NCBI GenBank assembly: GCA_026390815.1
Contig: JAPLFH010000043.1
Location: forward strand, 22,718-86,717
DNA: 64,000 bases
Direction of reading: 5' to 3'
Source of the DNA: Ignavibacteriales bacterium
Lineage (GTDB): Bacteria > Bacteroidota > Ignavibacteria > Ignavibacteriales > SURF-24
Under the pieces are notes generated by a model that was not told the origin of the DNA, made no database searches, and was given only the letters and a program-made list of their open reading frames with translations. Below, piece after piece: positions 9,795 through 18,000 of this stretch. The position numbers were made by a program, and so were the translations under genes. Numbering within the stretch: the stretch's first letter is position 1; each line of letters opens with the position of its first letter.

Positions 9795-9825
9795 TTGATA
9801 GTAGTTTTCTAAAGAGTTAATTTTG
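9795..9825 (+). promoter_or_regulatory. Bacteroidota-type promoter for the aminotransferase gene
   Basis: TTG at 9795-9797 (within TTTG), a 20-base spacer, then TAATTTTG at 9818-9825, an exact match to the TAnnTTTG -7 consensus of Bacteroidota primary sigma factors. The predicted start of transcription would be about 30 bases before the ATG at 9865. The same spacing recurs at several other genes in the window. Confidence 0.6.
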
Positions 9826-9864
9826 TCTTAGTTAAAATTAAAAGAAAATAATTTGGAGAATGAA

Positions 9865-11085
9865 ATGTCAGTTAGAGAAATTGTTCCTGCAGTAAGAACA
9901 GAAAATGTTACATACGCTGTTAGAGATATTGTGGTTGTCGCCAATGAAGTCGCCAAGACTGGAAAAGAAATGCTTTACTTAAATATTGGAGATCCAAATC
10001 TATTTGACTTTGCTCCTCCAAAACATATAATTGAAACTACATATCAAGCAATGCTAAAAAACTATAATGGTTATGCCCCATCATCAGGAATAAAAGAAGC
10101 TGTTCTTGCAATAGAAGGTGAAGCACACAGAAAAGGAATTGACAATGTACTTGATATTTTTGTTACTACCGGTGCCAGCGAAGCAATTGATCTGGCTTTA
10201 ACTTCACTTGTGAATGAAGGTGAAAACGTTCTAACGCCAACACCAGGCTATCCACTCTATACGGCTATCGCTTCCAAGTTAAGGAATATTGAAAATCCAT
10301 ATTATCTTGACGAAGATAATAATTGGCAGCCTGATATTGAAGATATTAAAAGTAAAATTAATGATAAAACTAAAGCAATCATTCTTATAAATCCCAATAA
10401 TCCCACCGGTGCTTTATATAAAACAGAAACACTCCAGCAAATAATAGAATTAGCGCTTAAGCATAATCTCGTAATTTTTGCAGATGAAATTTATGACAAA
10501 TTATTATTTGATGGAAAGAAACATATTTCAATTGCGTCGATGAATAAAGAAGTTTCCTGCATTACGTTTGGTGGACTTTCTAAAAATTATATGGTGCCGG
10601 GCTTTAGAATTGGATGGGGAATTATCAGCGGACAAAAAGCGAATTTGAAAAACTATGTTGAAGCGATTAACAAACTTTTGCGTGCCCGGTTATCTGCAAA
10701 CCATCCGGAACAATATTCAATCAAACCAGCACTGGAAGGGGATCAGAGTCATCTAACTGAAGCTATGAGCAAACTAACGATTAGAAGAGACATAACTTTT
10801 AACATGCTAAACGCAATTTCAGGTATAAGCTGTGTTAAACCGGAAGGTGCATTTTATGCTTTCCCAAAAATAAATATTGAACAACCGGATTTGCATTTTG
10901 TGGTTGAACTTCTGAAAGAAACTGGTGTGGTTCTAGTGCACGGCAGCGGATTTGGACAAGTGCCCGGTACCAGACATTTTAGAGTAGTGTTCTTGCCAAA
11001 TGAAATAATTCTGGAAAAAGCATATAAGAATATTGAAATGTTTTTAGAAAAATATATTGCAAAATATGCTGGAGAAACAGTTTAG
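9865..11085 (+). CDS. PLP-dependent class I/II aminotransferase (alanine/aspartate aminotransferase-like)
   Basis: 406 aa from the ATG at 9865; TTGGAG just upstream is read as its ribosome site rather than as a start codon. Fold-type I aminotransferase signatures are present: YLNIGDPN near the N-terminus, TTGASEAIDLA, the INPNNPTGALY segment, FADEIYDKL, and the PLP Schiff-base lysine K240 in GGLSKNYMVPGFRIGWG, followed by the C-terminal carboxylate-binding Arg region (PGTRHFRVVFLP). It most resembles the AlaA/YfbQ-type alanine aminotransferases that transfer the amino group between glutamate and pyruvate. Substrate assignment is inferred from overall resemblance. It has its own promoter and terminator, so it is probably monocistronic. 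Confidence 0.88.
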   Translation: MSVREIVPAVRTENVTYAVRDIVVVANEVAKTGKEMLYLNIGDPNLFDFAPPKHIIETTYQAMLKNYNGYAPSSGIKEAVLAIEGEAHRKGIDNVLDIFVTTGASEAIDLALTSLVNEGENVLTPTPGYPLYTAIASKLRNIENPYYLDEDNNWQPDIEDIKSKINDKTKAIILINPNNPTGALYKTETLQQIIELALKHNLVIFADEIYDKLLFDGKKHISIASMNKEVSCITFGGLSKNYMVPGFRIGWGIISGQKANLKNYVEAINKLLRARLSANHPEQYSIKPALEGDQSHLTEAMSKLTIRRDITFNMLNAISGISCVKPEGAFYAFPKINIEQPDLHFVVELLKETGVVLVHGSGFGQVPGTRHFRVVFLPNEIILEKAYKNIEMFLEKYIAKYAGETV

Positions 11086-11088
11086 TTT

Positions 11089-11127
11089 TTTCTGCTGCAA
11101 ACAACTTCGCAGCAGAATTTATTTTTG
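11089..11127 (+). terminator. Rho-independent terminator after the aminotransferase
   Basis: Nine-base stem, TTCTGCTGC (11090-11098) with GCAGCAGAA (11109-11117), around a 10-base loop, followed by the T-rich tail TTTATTTTTG. It starts a few bases after the TAG stop of the aminotransferase. Confidence 0.8.
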
Positions 11128-11165
11128 AAGTAGACAATTTGATCTTAAGAAGTAAGGAATAGAAA

Positions 11166-11534
11166 ATGTTCGAACACAGAAAAAAGCCATTGCTGCCGCA
11201 AAAATTATTTTTAAAAAGAATTCTAATATTCTTCTTCTTTGCGATTGGAATAATTTTCATTTCACTTTTCATTGGCGTTCTTGGTTATCATATTACCGAA
11301 GGATTAGGTTGGTTAGACTCGTTGTTAAATGCTTCCATGATCCTTGGCGGGATGGGACCTGTTAACCAGATTCAAACAAATGCTGGAAAATTGTTTGCTT
11401 CTTTCTATGCTTTGTTTTCGGGCTTGGTTTTACTTGTTGCAGTTGGAGTAATCATTGCACCACTTTTTCATCGTTTTCTTCACAAGTTTCATTTAGATAT
11501 GGAAGAGGAGAATCCGAAAACGAAGAAAAGTTAA
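11166..11534 (+). CDS. Small two-TM membrane protein resembling a K+-channel pore module
   Basis: 122 aa. A basic N-terminus leads to a first membrane helix (about residues 19-41, ILIFFFFAIGIIFISLF), a re-entrant-like segment WLDSLLNASMILGGMGP, and a second helix (about 75-97, FYALFSGLVLLVAVGVII), then a His/charged cytoplasmic tail. This TM-pore-TM layout is that of Ion_trans_2 potassium channels, but the expected selectivity filter TVGYG is replaced by GGMGP, so potassium selectivity is doubtful. Homologues are often annotated as two-pore-domain potassium channel family on weak similarity. It lies just after the aminotransferase terminator and is its own unit. Function is unknown. Confidence 0.7.
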   Translation: MFEHRKKPLLPQKLFLKRILIFFFFAIGIIFISLFIGVLGYHITEGLGWLDSLLNASMILGGMGPVNQIQTNAGKLFASFYALFSGLVLLVAVGVIIAPLFHRFLHKFHLDMEEENPKTKKS

Positions 11535-11645
11535 AATAAGAGTTATATACTGCGTAAGATAATGAGATAAGAGAATTGAAATTAGAATAAAGGAATTAGA
11601 ATCTATTTTTGAAAAGATGAAAATATTGATAAATAAAGCTGACCT

Positions 11646-12392
11646 ATGATAAAAAAAGAAGTTGATTGTTTTATTAACATCTTAGATAATATGGGGAAAG
11701 AATTAGTGGATGAAGTTAGAAGAGAATTTTTAAAAACAAAACTTATCGACTTTTTTTATGATAATAAAAACGATAAGGAGATAATTGAATTATTCGAATC
11801 ATTAAATGAATTTGGCTATTTCAAAATGGCTAGAATGGTTGCTTCAATATATGAAAGATATAAGTTGCTCTTGAATTTAAAGAATAAATATCCTTTTAAA
11901 CATAATTTAATTGAGGTTGATTCTATATTCAAATCTGTAGAATATTTATCTCCTTTTTGTGAGGATGATGAAAATATTTTCCTTGATATTGTTTTTACAG
12001 CGCTAACTACTCATAAATCTTTAGAAGAATTAACTAAAAACTTAACGATTTTACATTTTAAAAATGATTTATCTCCTGAAGCAATCTCGATTAAAATATT
12101 CAAAAGTTACGGACAGATTCTTTTGCTAGAAAAAGCTTTTCTCGCAGAAGTATTTTATTTTAAATATGGGGGTATAATCAGGATGCCGCGCGGCAACAGC
12201 AGGGGCAGTCGTCCGTTTTGCATAAACCTAGTGAAGTTAACAGCAGAAGGTAAGCGTTGGCATATTAATGAAATAATTGAAATGGATAATGGGGAATTAA
12301 AACCGGTATTTCTATTTTGTGGTGGTTGGGGTTGCCATCATGATTGGGAACCAGATGCGTTTTATGAGTATAAAAATAAACTCAAAGTATAG
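11646..12392 (+). CDS. Hypothetical protein with C-terminal phage-head-like Cys/His motif
   Basis: 248 aa, very AT-rich. The first about 170 residues are helical, charged and unrecognised. The C-terminal 65 residues contain RGSRPFCINLVKLTAEGKRW, then EIIEMDNGELKPVFLFCGGWGCHHDWEPDAF. This Cys-plus-CGGxxCxHxW arrangement resembles the C-terminal tail of phage Mu gpF-type minor head proteins (RPFC..., dNG...CGGYNCRHRW), seen also at the ends of some polymorphic toxins. No other phage genes are adjacent. There is no clear Shine-Dalgarno sequence before the ATG. It ends 3 bases before the lipoprotein gene, implying translational coupling. The similarity is from memory of the motif and has not been searched. 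Confidence 0.6.
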   Translation: MIKKEVDCFINILDNMGKELVDEVRREFLKTKLIDFFYDNKNDKEIIELFESLNEFGYFKMARMVASIYERYKLLLNLKNKYPFKHNLIEVDSIFKSVEYLSPFCEDDENIFLDIVFTALTTHKSLEELTKNLTILHFKNDLSPEAISIKIFKSYGQILLLEKAFLAEVFYFKYGGIIRMPRGNSRGSRPFCINLVKLTAEGKRWHINEIIEMDNGELKPVFLFCGGWGCHHDWEPDAFYEYKNKLKV

Positions 12393-12395
12393 AAT

Positions 12396-12869
12396 ATGAA
12401 ATCTCTATTTAATATTTGTTTCGCAGTAATTTTATTATTTGTAACTTCCTGCGCTCCAAGTTACTTAACCAAAGAACAATCAGAGCGGGTTATCAATCAC
12501 AATGTAAATCTGTCCAAAGAAGAAATTAAAATTAAGGTCCTATCCTATATAAATGAAACAGCAGGTTCCGCTAAAGCCGTCATCCAATCCAACGAAGATG
12601 GATTTTTAACCGGCAATGTTATCTTTTATATTGGTACATCAGATCTAATTGGTGTGTACCCAGATTATTTAGAAGCAACATTTCTTATAAAATATCAAAA
12701 CAACAATTATCGCGCAAAATATGTAGTAAAAAATGTCTATGTTATTATAGATAAAAAAATTGATATTCATCCCGCTGGCTGGGTCAAATATTACACACAA
12801 ATCGATACTGCCCTCACCCGTTTCGATAAATCTCTTTTAGAATATATGGCAAATTCGTCAAATTTTTAA
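12396..12869 (+). CDS. Putative lipoprotein, DUF4468-like
   Basis: 157 aa. A lipoprotein signal peptide ends in the lipobox VTSCAPS (Cys at about residue 20), predicting lipidation and export to the periplasm or outer membrane. The body (LSKEEIKIKVLSYINET, GFLTGNVIFYIG, FLIKYQNNNYRAKYVVKNV) matches the general pattern of DUF4468 domains with a TBP-like fold, common in Bacteroidota lipoproteins of unknown role. It follows the preceding gene by 3 bases and probably shares its mRNA. Family membership is by pattern only. Confidence 0.72.
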   Translation: MKSLFNICFAVILLFVTSCAPSYLTKEQSERVINHNVNLSKEEIKIKVLSYINETAGSAKAVIQSNEDGFLTGNVIFYIGTSDLIGVYPDYLEATFLIKYQNNNYRAKYVVKNVYVIIDKKIDIHPAGWVKYYTQIDTALTRFDKSLLEYMANSSNF

Positions 12870-13275
12870 TTTATTATTTTGCTTTATTTTTAAAACATTT
12901 ACAACTTATTATATTTCCTAAAACTTATTCTAATGTCAGGTAATTACGTACCAAATATAGGCTCATTTGTTGCATCCTCAATTAATATTTCTTGCTTTCG
13001 CATGTAAAGTTGAAATAAAAAATTGCTTTTAAAATTTTCTGATTGTTCTTAATCTTAATCATGCTTCTGATCCTTATCTTCATCTTAATCGTGTTATCAA
13101 TCTTACTCTTATTCAGAGGCAAGAGTAATATTTAAGAATAAAAATTTATATGTCTTCATCATTGCGAATTCTGCAATCACAAATCTGCAACCTCCAACTT
13201 CCTTGACTACACAACCTCATTTCTCTATATTTAGTTAGTTAAAAAGTTGCTAATCATTTTGGAAAGTAGAACATT
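12870..13275 (+). other. 406-base non-coding interval with pyrimidine-rich degenerate repeats
   Basis: No credible ORF or RNA gene is seen. At about 13045-13110 the plus strand is a run of degenerate CTTAATC/ATCTT words, i.e. a purine-rich GATTAAGA-like tract on the minus strand. The promoter for the M16 protease gene lies at its right end (13203-13233). Confidence 0.5.
13203..13233 (+). promoter_or_regulatory. Bacteroidota-type promoter for the M16 protease gene
   Basis: TTG at 13203-13205, a 20-base spacer, then TATATTTA at 13226-13233 (7 of 8 positions of TAnnTTTG). The TTG start codon of the protease is 43 bases downstream. Confidence 0.55.
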
Positions 13276-14526
13276 TTGAGTCAATACCAGAAAACAATTC
13301 TTCCAGGTGGAATAAAAATTTTAAGTGAAACAATTCCTTACGTTAAATCCTTTTCGTTGGGTTTTTGGTTTAATGTTGGTTCGCGGGATGAAGTTCGAGC
13401 GAATAACGGCATCACGCATTTTATTGAACATATGTTGTTCAAAGGAACAAAAAATCGTTCAGCAAAAAAAATTGCGGATGATATTGAATCGTATGGTGGT
13501 TATCTTAATGCATTCACTTCCAAGGAACATACCTGCTATTATGGCAGAGGATTAGCAAAACATTTAGACCGAACTTTTGATGTACTTGCTGATATGATTC
13601 AATACCCATCGTTTAAGAAAGGTGAAATTAAAAAAGAAGCCGCAGTTGTTATTGATGAAATGAATGATATTGAAGATAACCCGGAGGAGTTGATATTTGA
13701 TAAATTCGAGGAAGTAATTTTTGAAGGCAACTCACTCGGATTGCCTGTTATTGGTATAGAGAAAAACTTAAAACGGTTTAACCAAAGTGATTTGTTTAAC
13801 TTCATCCAACGAAAATATGGTTTTAATAATTTAACTATTGCTGCAAGTGGTGAAGTAAATCATAATCAATTATTAAAGTTAGCTGATAAATATTTAAAGA
13901 AGGATTTGGGACGGAAACAAATAAAAAGAAATTATTCAAGCACTAAAATTTCAGATGAAATTAGAATTGAAAAAGAAATCCAGCAGATACACGTTATTAT
14001 TGGTAAAGAAACTTTTGGTTATAATCATAAGAAAAGGGCACAAGCAAATGTGCTTTCTCATATCCTTGGGGAAGGAAGCAGCTCCCGGTTGTTCCAAAAT
14101 GTTCGAGAGAAAAATGGAATCTGTTACCAGATAAATACATTCTTAAATTCTTTTTATGATGTTTCATCGTTCGGTGTATATTTTTCTACAAGCGAAAAGT
14201 TTTTTGAAAAATCAATTAATCTTGTTTTAAACGAATTTAAAAAAATTAGGGATAAAAAAGTTTCTGAAAAGGAACTTAACCGGGCAAAAGAGTATTTGAA
14301 GGGAAGCATACTTCTTAGTCTTGAAAGCACTACAAACAGAATGTTCAGAATGGCGCAAACGGAAATTTATTATAATAGGATAAAACCAGTTGAAGAAACT
14401 ATCAAAGAAATTGAAGCAGTTACTTCGGATCAGGTTTTGGAAATTGCGAATGCACTATTAGAAAATAGCGTATTAAGTAAAATAATTATTGGTTCAAAAA
14501 ATTCATCTATAAAAACAACAGCGTAA
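13276..14526 (+). CDS. M16-family zinc metallopeptidase (processing-protease-like)
   Basis: 416 aa from a TTG start with GGAAAG about 10 bases upstream. The inverted zinc motif HxxEH is intact as H48-F-I-E51-H52 in GITHFIEHMLFKGT, followed by the downstream acidic segment DEMNDIEDNPEE that supplies the third zinc ligand in the family. The C-terminal half is the second M16 domain with the RLFQNVREKNGICY signature. Bacterial members of this length (PqqL/YmxG/mitochondrial-processing-peptidase-like) degrade or process peptides; no signal peptide is seen, so it is probably cytoplasmic. It precedes nuoG by 53 bases, but a functional link to complex I is not established. Confidence 0.9.
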   Translation: MSQYQKTILPGGIKILSETIPYVKSFSLGFWFNVGSRDEVRANNGITHFIEHMLFKGTKNRSAKKIADDIESYGGYLNAFTSKEHTCYYGRGLAKHLDRTFDVLADMIQYPSFKKGEIKKEAAVVIDEMNDIEDNPEELIFDKFEEVIFEGNSLGLPVIGIEKNLKRFNQSDLFNFIQRKYGFNNLTIAASGEVNHNQLLKLADKYLKKDLGRKQIKRNYSSTKISDEIRIEKEIQQIHVIIGKETFGYNHKKRAQANVLSHILGEGSSSRLFQNVREKNGICYQINTFLNSFYDVSSFGVYFSTSEKFFEKSINLVLNEFKKIRDKKVSEKELNRAKEYLKGSILLSLESTTNRMFRMAQTEIYYNRIKPVEETIKEIEAVTSDQVLEIANALLENSVLSKIIIGSKNSSIKTTA

Positions 14527-14579
14527 AAATAATTCTTTATTCTAATTGAATTGAAGATAGATAATTTTTAGGAAAGTAA

Positions 14580-16253
14580 ATGCCTAAACTGACTTTAAAT
14601 AATAAAGATATAGAATTCAAATCCGGGCAAACTATAATTGAAGCTGCCAACGATAATGGAATTGATATTCCACATTTCTGCTGGCATCCGGCACTTTCAG
14701 TTTCCGGCAATTGCAGAATGTGTTTAGTTGAAGTTGAGAAGATGCCAAAGCTGGTAATTGCATGCTCAACTCTTGCTGCTGATGGAATGGTTGTTCAGGT
14801 TGATTCAGAAAAAGCAATTCAAGCACGTAATGCAGTAATGGAATTTATCCTTATAAATCACCCACTCGATTGTCCAATCTGCGATGAAGCCGGTGAATGT
14901 AAACTTCAGGATTATGCTTATTCCCACAGCAATGGCGAAAGTCGGTTTGATGAAGAGAAAGTTCATAAAGAGAAACGAGTTGAACTAGGTCCGTTTGTAA
15001 TGTTCGATGCAGAACGTTGTATATCATGCTCTCGGTGTATCCGCTTTTGTGATGAAATTGCCAAAGATAATGAGCTGACATTTGTTAATCGTGGTGATAG
15101 AGTTACCATCGTTCCATTCCCCGGTGAAAAATTAGATAATCCTTACTCACTGAATGTTACGGATATCTGTCCTGTTGGTGCTTTAACAAATCGGGATTTT
15201 AGATTTAAAGCCCGGATCTGGGATATGTCTAAAACGAATTCTATTTGTACTGGATGTTCCCGCGGATGCAATGATGAAATTTGGGTACGTAATAATGAAA
15301 TTTTACGATTGACCCCAAGATACAACCAGGATGTAAACAGTTACTGGATGTGCGATCATGGAAGATTGAATACTTTTAAATTTGTTAATGCGGAAAATAG
15401 AATCGATGGACCATATCTAAAAAAAGATGGTGTGTTAAGCAGGGTAGGATATGATGAAGCGATTGCAAATACTGTTCGACAATTGAAATCTTTTAAACCA
15501 AGCGAAATTGCATTTTTAGGATCTGCATTTGCAACCTGTGAAGATAATTTTGTATTCGCAAAGTTGGCAAGAGTGGTTAACGGTGGAAAGGAACTGGATT
15601 TTGTTCAGCACATTTCAATAGGTAAAGGAGATGATATTTTAATTAGAGTAGATAAAACACCAAATGCTTTGGGTGCTGAACTAGTTGGAATAAAACCTAT
15701 TTCTGTTGGATTAGATTTTGAAAAATTTATTTCTGCAATTGAAAATGGTAGAATAAAAGCTCTGTATTGTCTTGAAGATGATATCGTTTCTATAAATAGC
15801 AGTTACGCTGGTGCGCTGTCAAAATTGGAATTATTAATTGTACATTCAACAAACAAAAATAAAACTACCAAACTTGCAGATATTGTATTTCCAGCTTCAA
15901 CTTTTGCTGAGAAGAACGGTACTATGGTAAACTTTCAGGGGAAAGTTCAAAGAATCCGCCCTGCAGTTTCAACCGTGGATATGGATAGAAGTGTGGATGG
16001 AATGTCGTTAAGTCGTCTTGATAAATTTGGAACTGAATTTGACAGATGGAATCAAAGTAGAAAAGTAGATGCACGTGCAAGCTGGAAAATAATTCAATCA
16101 ATTGCATCGCTGATGGGATTAAAAATTAAATATAATATGGCAGAAGAAGTATTTGAAGAAATATCTAAATCGATTAGTGCGTTCCATGATTTGGACTATG
16201 ATGTTATTGGTGAACTTGGCGTTTCTGTAAAAACTAAACCTGAATTAGTTTAA
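14580..16253 (+). CDS. nuoG: NADH-quinone oxidoreductase subunit G (2Fe-2S/4Fe-4S subunit)
   Basis: 557 aa, shorter than the roughly 700-900 aa of most NuoG. An N-terminal ferredoxin domain has C34, C45, C48 and C62 for a 2Fe-2S cluster; next come H94/C98/C101/C107 (the His-Cys3 4Fe-4S site), C147/C150/C153/C157 plus C197 (4Fe-4S), and C223/C226/C230/C258, the N7-type site present only in some bacteria. The C-terminal molybdopterin-oxidoreductase-like domain is abbreviated. It carries electrons in the peripheral arm of complex I. nuoH follows after 14 bases. A complex I role is strongly supported by nuoH and nuoI next door. Confidence 0.93.
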   Translation: MPKLTLNNKDIEFKSGQTIIEAANDNGIDIPHFCWHPALSVSGNCRMCLVEVEKMPKLVIACSTLAADGMVVQVDSEKAIQARNAVMEFILINHPLDCPICDEAGECKLQDYAYSHSNGESRFDEEKVHKEKRVELGPFVMFDAERCISCSRCIRFCDEIAKDNELTFVNRGDRVTIVPFPGEKLDNPYSLNVTDICPVGALTNRDFRFKARIWDMSKTNSICTGCSRGCNDEIWVRNNEILRLTPRYNQDVNSYWMCDHGRLNTFKFVNAENRIDGPYLKKDGVLSRVGYDEAIANTVRQLKSFKPSEIAFLGSAFATCEDNFVFAKLARVVNGGKELDFVQHISIGKGDDILIRVDKTPNALGAELVGIKPISVGLDFEKFISAIENGRIKALYCLEDDIVSINSSYAGALSKLELLIVHSTNKNKTTKLADIVFPASTFAEKNGTMVNFQGKVQRIRPAVSTVDMDRSVDGMSLSRLDKFGTEFDRWNQSRKVDARASWKIIQSIASLMGLKIKYNMAEEVFEEISKSISAFHDLDYDVIGELGVSVKTKPELV

Positions 16254-16267
16254 CACTGGAGTAAAGA

Positions 16268-17299
16268 ATGAGTATTCTTTCAGTTGTAATAATTTCCCTT
16301 ATAAAAATTTTGGTTGTTATAACAGTTTTACTTTTAACAGTTTCTTATCTTGTTTATTTTGAAAGAAAAATTTCAGCCTGGATTCAAAACCGAGTAGGTC
16401 CAAACAGAGTGGGCTGGCTCGGATTGCTTCAGCCATTTGCAGATGTGTTTAAATTATTATTTAAAGAAGATATTGTTCCAACTGTTTCCAACAAATTCAT
16501 CCACTCTCTTGCACCGTTTATAGCATTATTTGTTGCTTTTACTACATATGCAGTAATTCCATTTGGACCGGATATAAATGTGTTTGGTCAACAAATACAG
16601 CTTGTATTAGCGGATGTAAATATAGGAATTTTGTATGTACTCGCTCTTACTTCGCTTGGAGTTTATGGAATAACATTCGCTGGATGGTCCTCAGGAAGCA
16701 AATATTCTTTGATTGGCGGAATTCGTTCATCAGCGCAAATGATTTCTTATGAAGTCTCGATGGGATTTTCAGTTGCGGGAGTTTTACTTTTATCAGAATC
16801 ATTAAGACCTATTGTTATTGTTCAATCTCAATACGGTTGGATGTGGAATGCGATTGTTCAACCTATCGGGTTTATTACTTTTGTTGTTTCAGCTTTTGCA
16901 GAAACCAATCGTTTACCATTTGATTTACCAGAAGCCGAACCAGAACTTGTAGGTGGTTATCATACAGAATACAGCAGTATGAAATTTGCCGGTTTCTTTC
17001 TTGCAGAATATGCAAATATGGCTATTGCTGCTGCAATGATTGTAACTTTATATCTGGGTGGCTACCAGTTTCCATATATTGATAAGTTTGGGTTATCTTC
17101 TGGAGTTACGGTATTAATTCAGGTACTATCTTTTCTTTTAAAAACTGCTGCTGTATTATTTTTCTTTATTTGGATTCGTTGGAGCATTCCACGATTCAGA
17201 TATGATCAATTAATGAATCTTGGCTGGAAAGTAATGTTCCCGCTTTCATTAATAAATATTATTTGGGTTGCTGCACTTATTATGATTTTCAAAATTTAA
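16268..17299 (+). CDS. nuoH: NADH-quinone oxidoreductase subunit H
   Basis: 343 aa, normal for NuoH, with about eight membrane helices. Family signatures include [19 protein letters not shown] near the N-terminus, the [10 protein letters not shown] helix, and the [24 protein letters not shown] loop rich in the acidic residues that form the quinone-access channel and couple quinone reduction to proton pumping. It is in the inner membrane, joining the peripheral and membrane arms. It sits between nuoG (14-base gap) and nuoI (52-base gap). Confidence 0.96.
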   Translation: MSILSVVIISLIKILVVITVLLLTVSYLVYFERKISAWIQNRVGPNRVGWLGLLQPFADVFKLLFKEDIVPTVSNKFIHSLAPFIALFVAFTTYAVIPFGPDINVFGQQIQLVLADVNIGILYVLALTSLGVYGITFAGWSSGSKYSLIGGIRSSAQMISYEVSMGFSVAGVLLLSESLRPIVIVQSQYGWMWNAIVQPIGFITFVVSAFAETNRLPFDLPEAEPELVGGYHTEYSSMKFAGFFLAEYANMAIAAAMIVTLYLGGYQFPYIDKFGLSSGVTVLIQVLSFLLKTAAVLFFFIWIRWSIPRFRYDQLMNLGWKVMFPLSLINIIWVAALIMIFKI

Positions 17300-17351
17300 T
17301 TTTTTCTCTTCTTCCATTAAGGAAGAAACAGAAATAGAGGCTTTGGTTTTT

Positions 17352-17846
17352 ATGGCATTGAAGAAAAGAAAAAAAGATTTAAATTTTCTTGAAAAGATGT
17401 ATATCCCAGAGATTGTAAAGGGATTGGGGCTTACGCTTAAAAATATGTTCAAGCCCAATGTTACAATGCAATACCCAGAGGAAAAGTTTCTTCCGTCTGC
17501 ATCCTATCGAGGTCGGCCGGTATTGGTACAAGAAAAAAATGGTGGTGAACGATGCGTTGCCTGTGGTTTGTGTTCCCGCGTTTGCCCTTCTTTAGCAATC
17601 GAAGTTCAGGCTGCTGAAACCCGGCTTGAAAAGGAAAGATATCCGGAAAAATTTGAGATAAATATGCTTCGCTGTATCTTTTGTGGATTTTGTGAAGAAG
17701 TTTGTCCTGAAGAAGCAATAGTAATGAGTAAGGATTATGAATTAGTTTTTACAAACCGACAAAATGCTATATTTGGAAAAGATAAATTACTTGTTCCGAT
17801 TGATAATATAAAAGATCGGTTAGAATATTTACGAAATTTTAAATAG
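17352..17846 (+). CDS. nuoI: NADH-quinone oxidoreductase subunit I (2x 4Fe-4S)
   Basis: 164 aa from the ATG at 17352, which has GAGG 11 bases upstream; the in-frame TTG at 17343 is too close to that site. Two ferredoxin-type motifs, [12 protein letters not shown] and [12 protein letters not shown], bind clusters N6a and N6b, the last relay before quinone reduction. It is the third and last complex I gene here: no nuoJ-N follow and no nuoA-F precede, so the other subunits must be encoded elsewhere. Confidence 0.95.
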   Translation: MALKKRKKDLNFLEKMYIPEIVKGLGLTLKNMFKPNVTMQYPEEKFLPSASYRGRPVLVQEKNGGERCVACGLCSRVCPSLAIEVQAAETRLEKERYPEKFEINMLRCIFCGFCEEVCPEEAIVMSKDYELVFTNRQNAIFGKDKLLVPIDNIKDRLEYLRNFK

Positions 17847-18000
17847 TTGTTTTTTTTATGAGGGGATAATTTTAAAATAAGTAGTAACCTGATTATGGGA
17901 AGTTGGATGTCTAATTTTTTCATGATCAAAATGCCACTAGTATTTCTCTCCCCATCTTTGTGATAGTGCTTTTGTTTGAAACAAATGGAATTGAATATAG

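Noticed and set aside
11646..12392. Start of a prophage
   Set aside because: Only one C-terminal motif is phage-like; the neighbours are a lipoprotein, a membrane protein and housekeeping genes, and no integrase, terminase or portal gene is present.
13040..13110. CRISPR array
   Set aside because: The CTTAATC words are irregular in sequence and spacing; there are no constant repeats or unique spacers.
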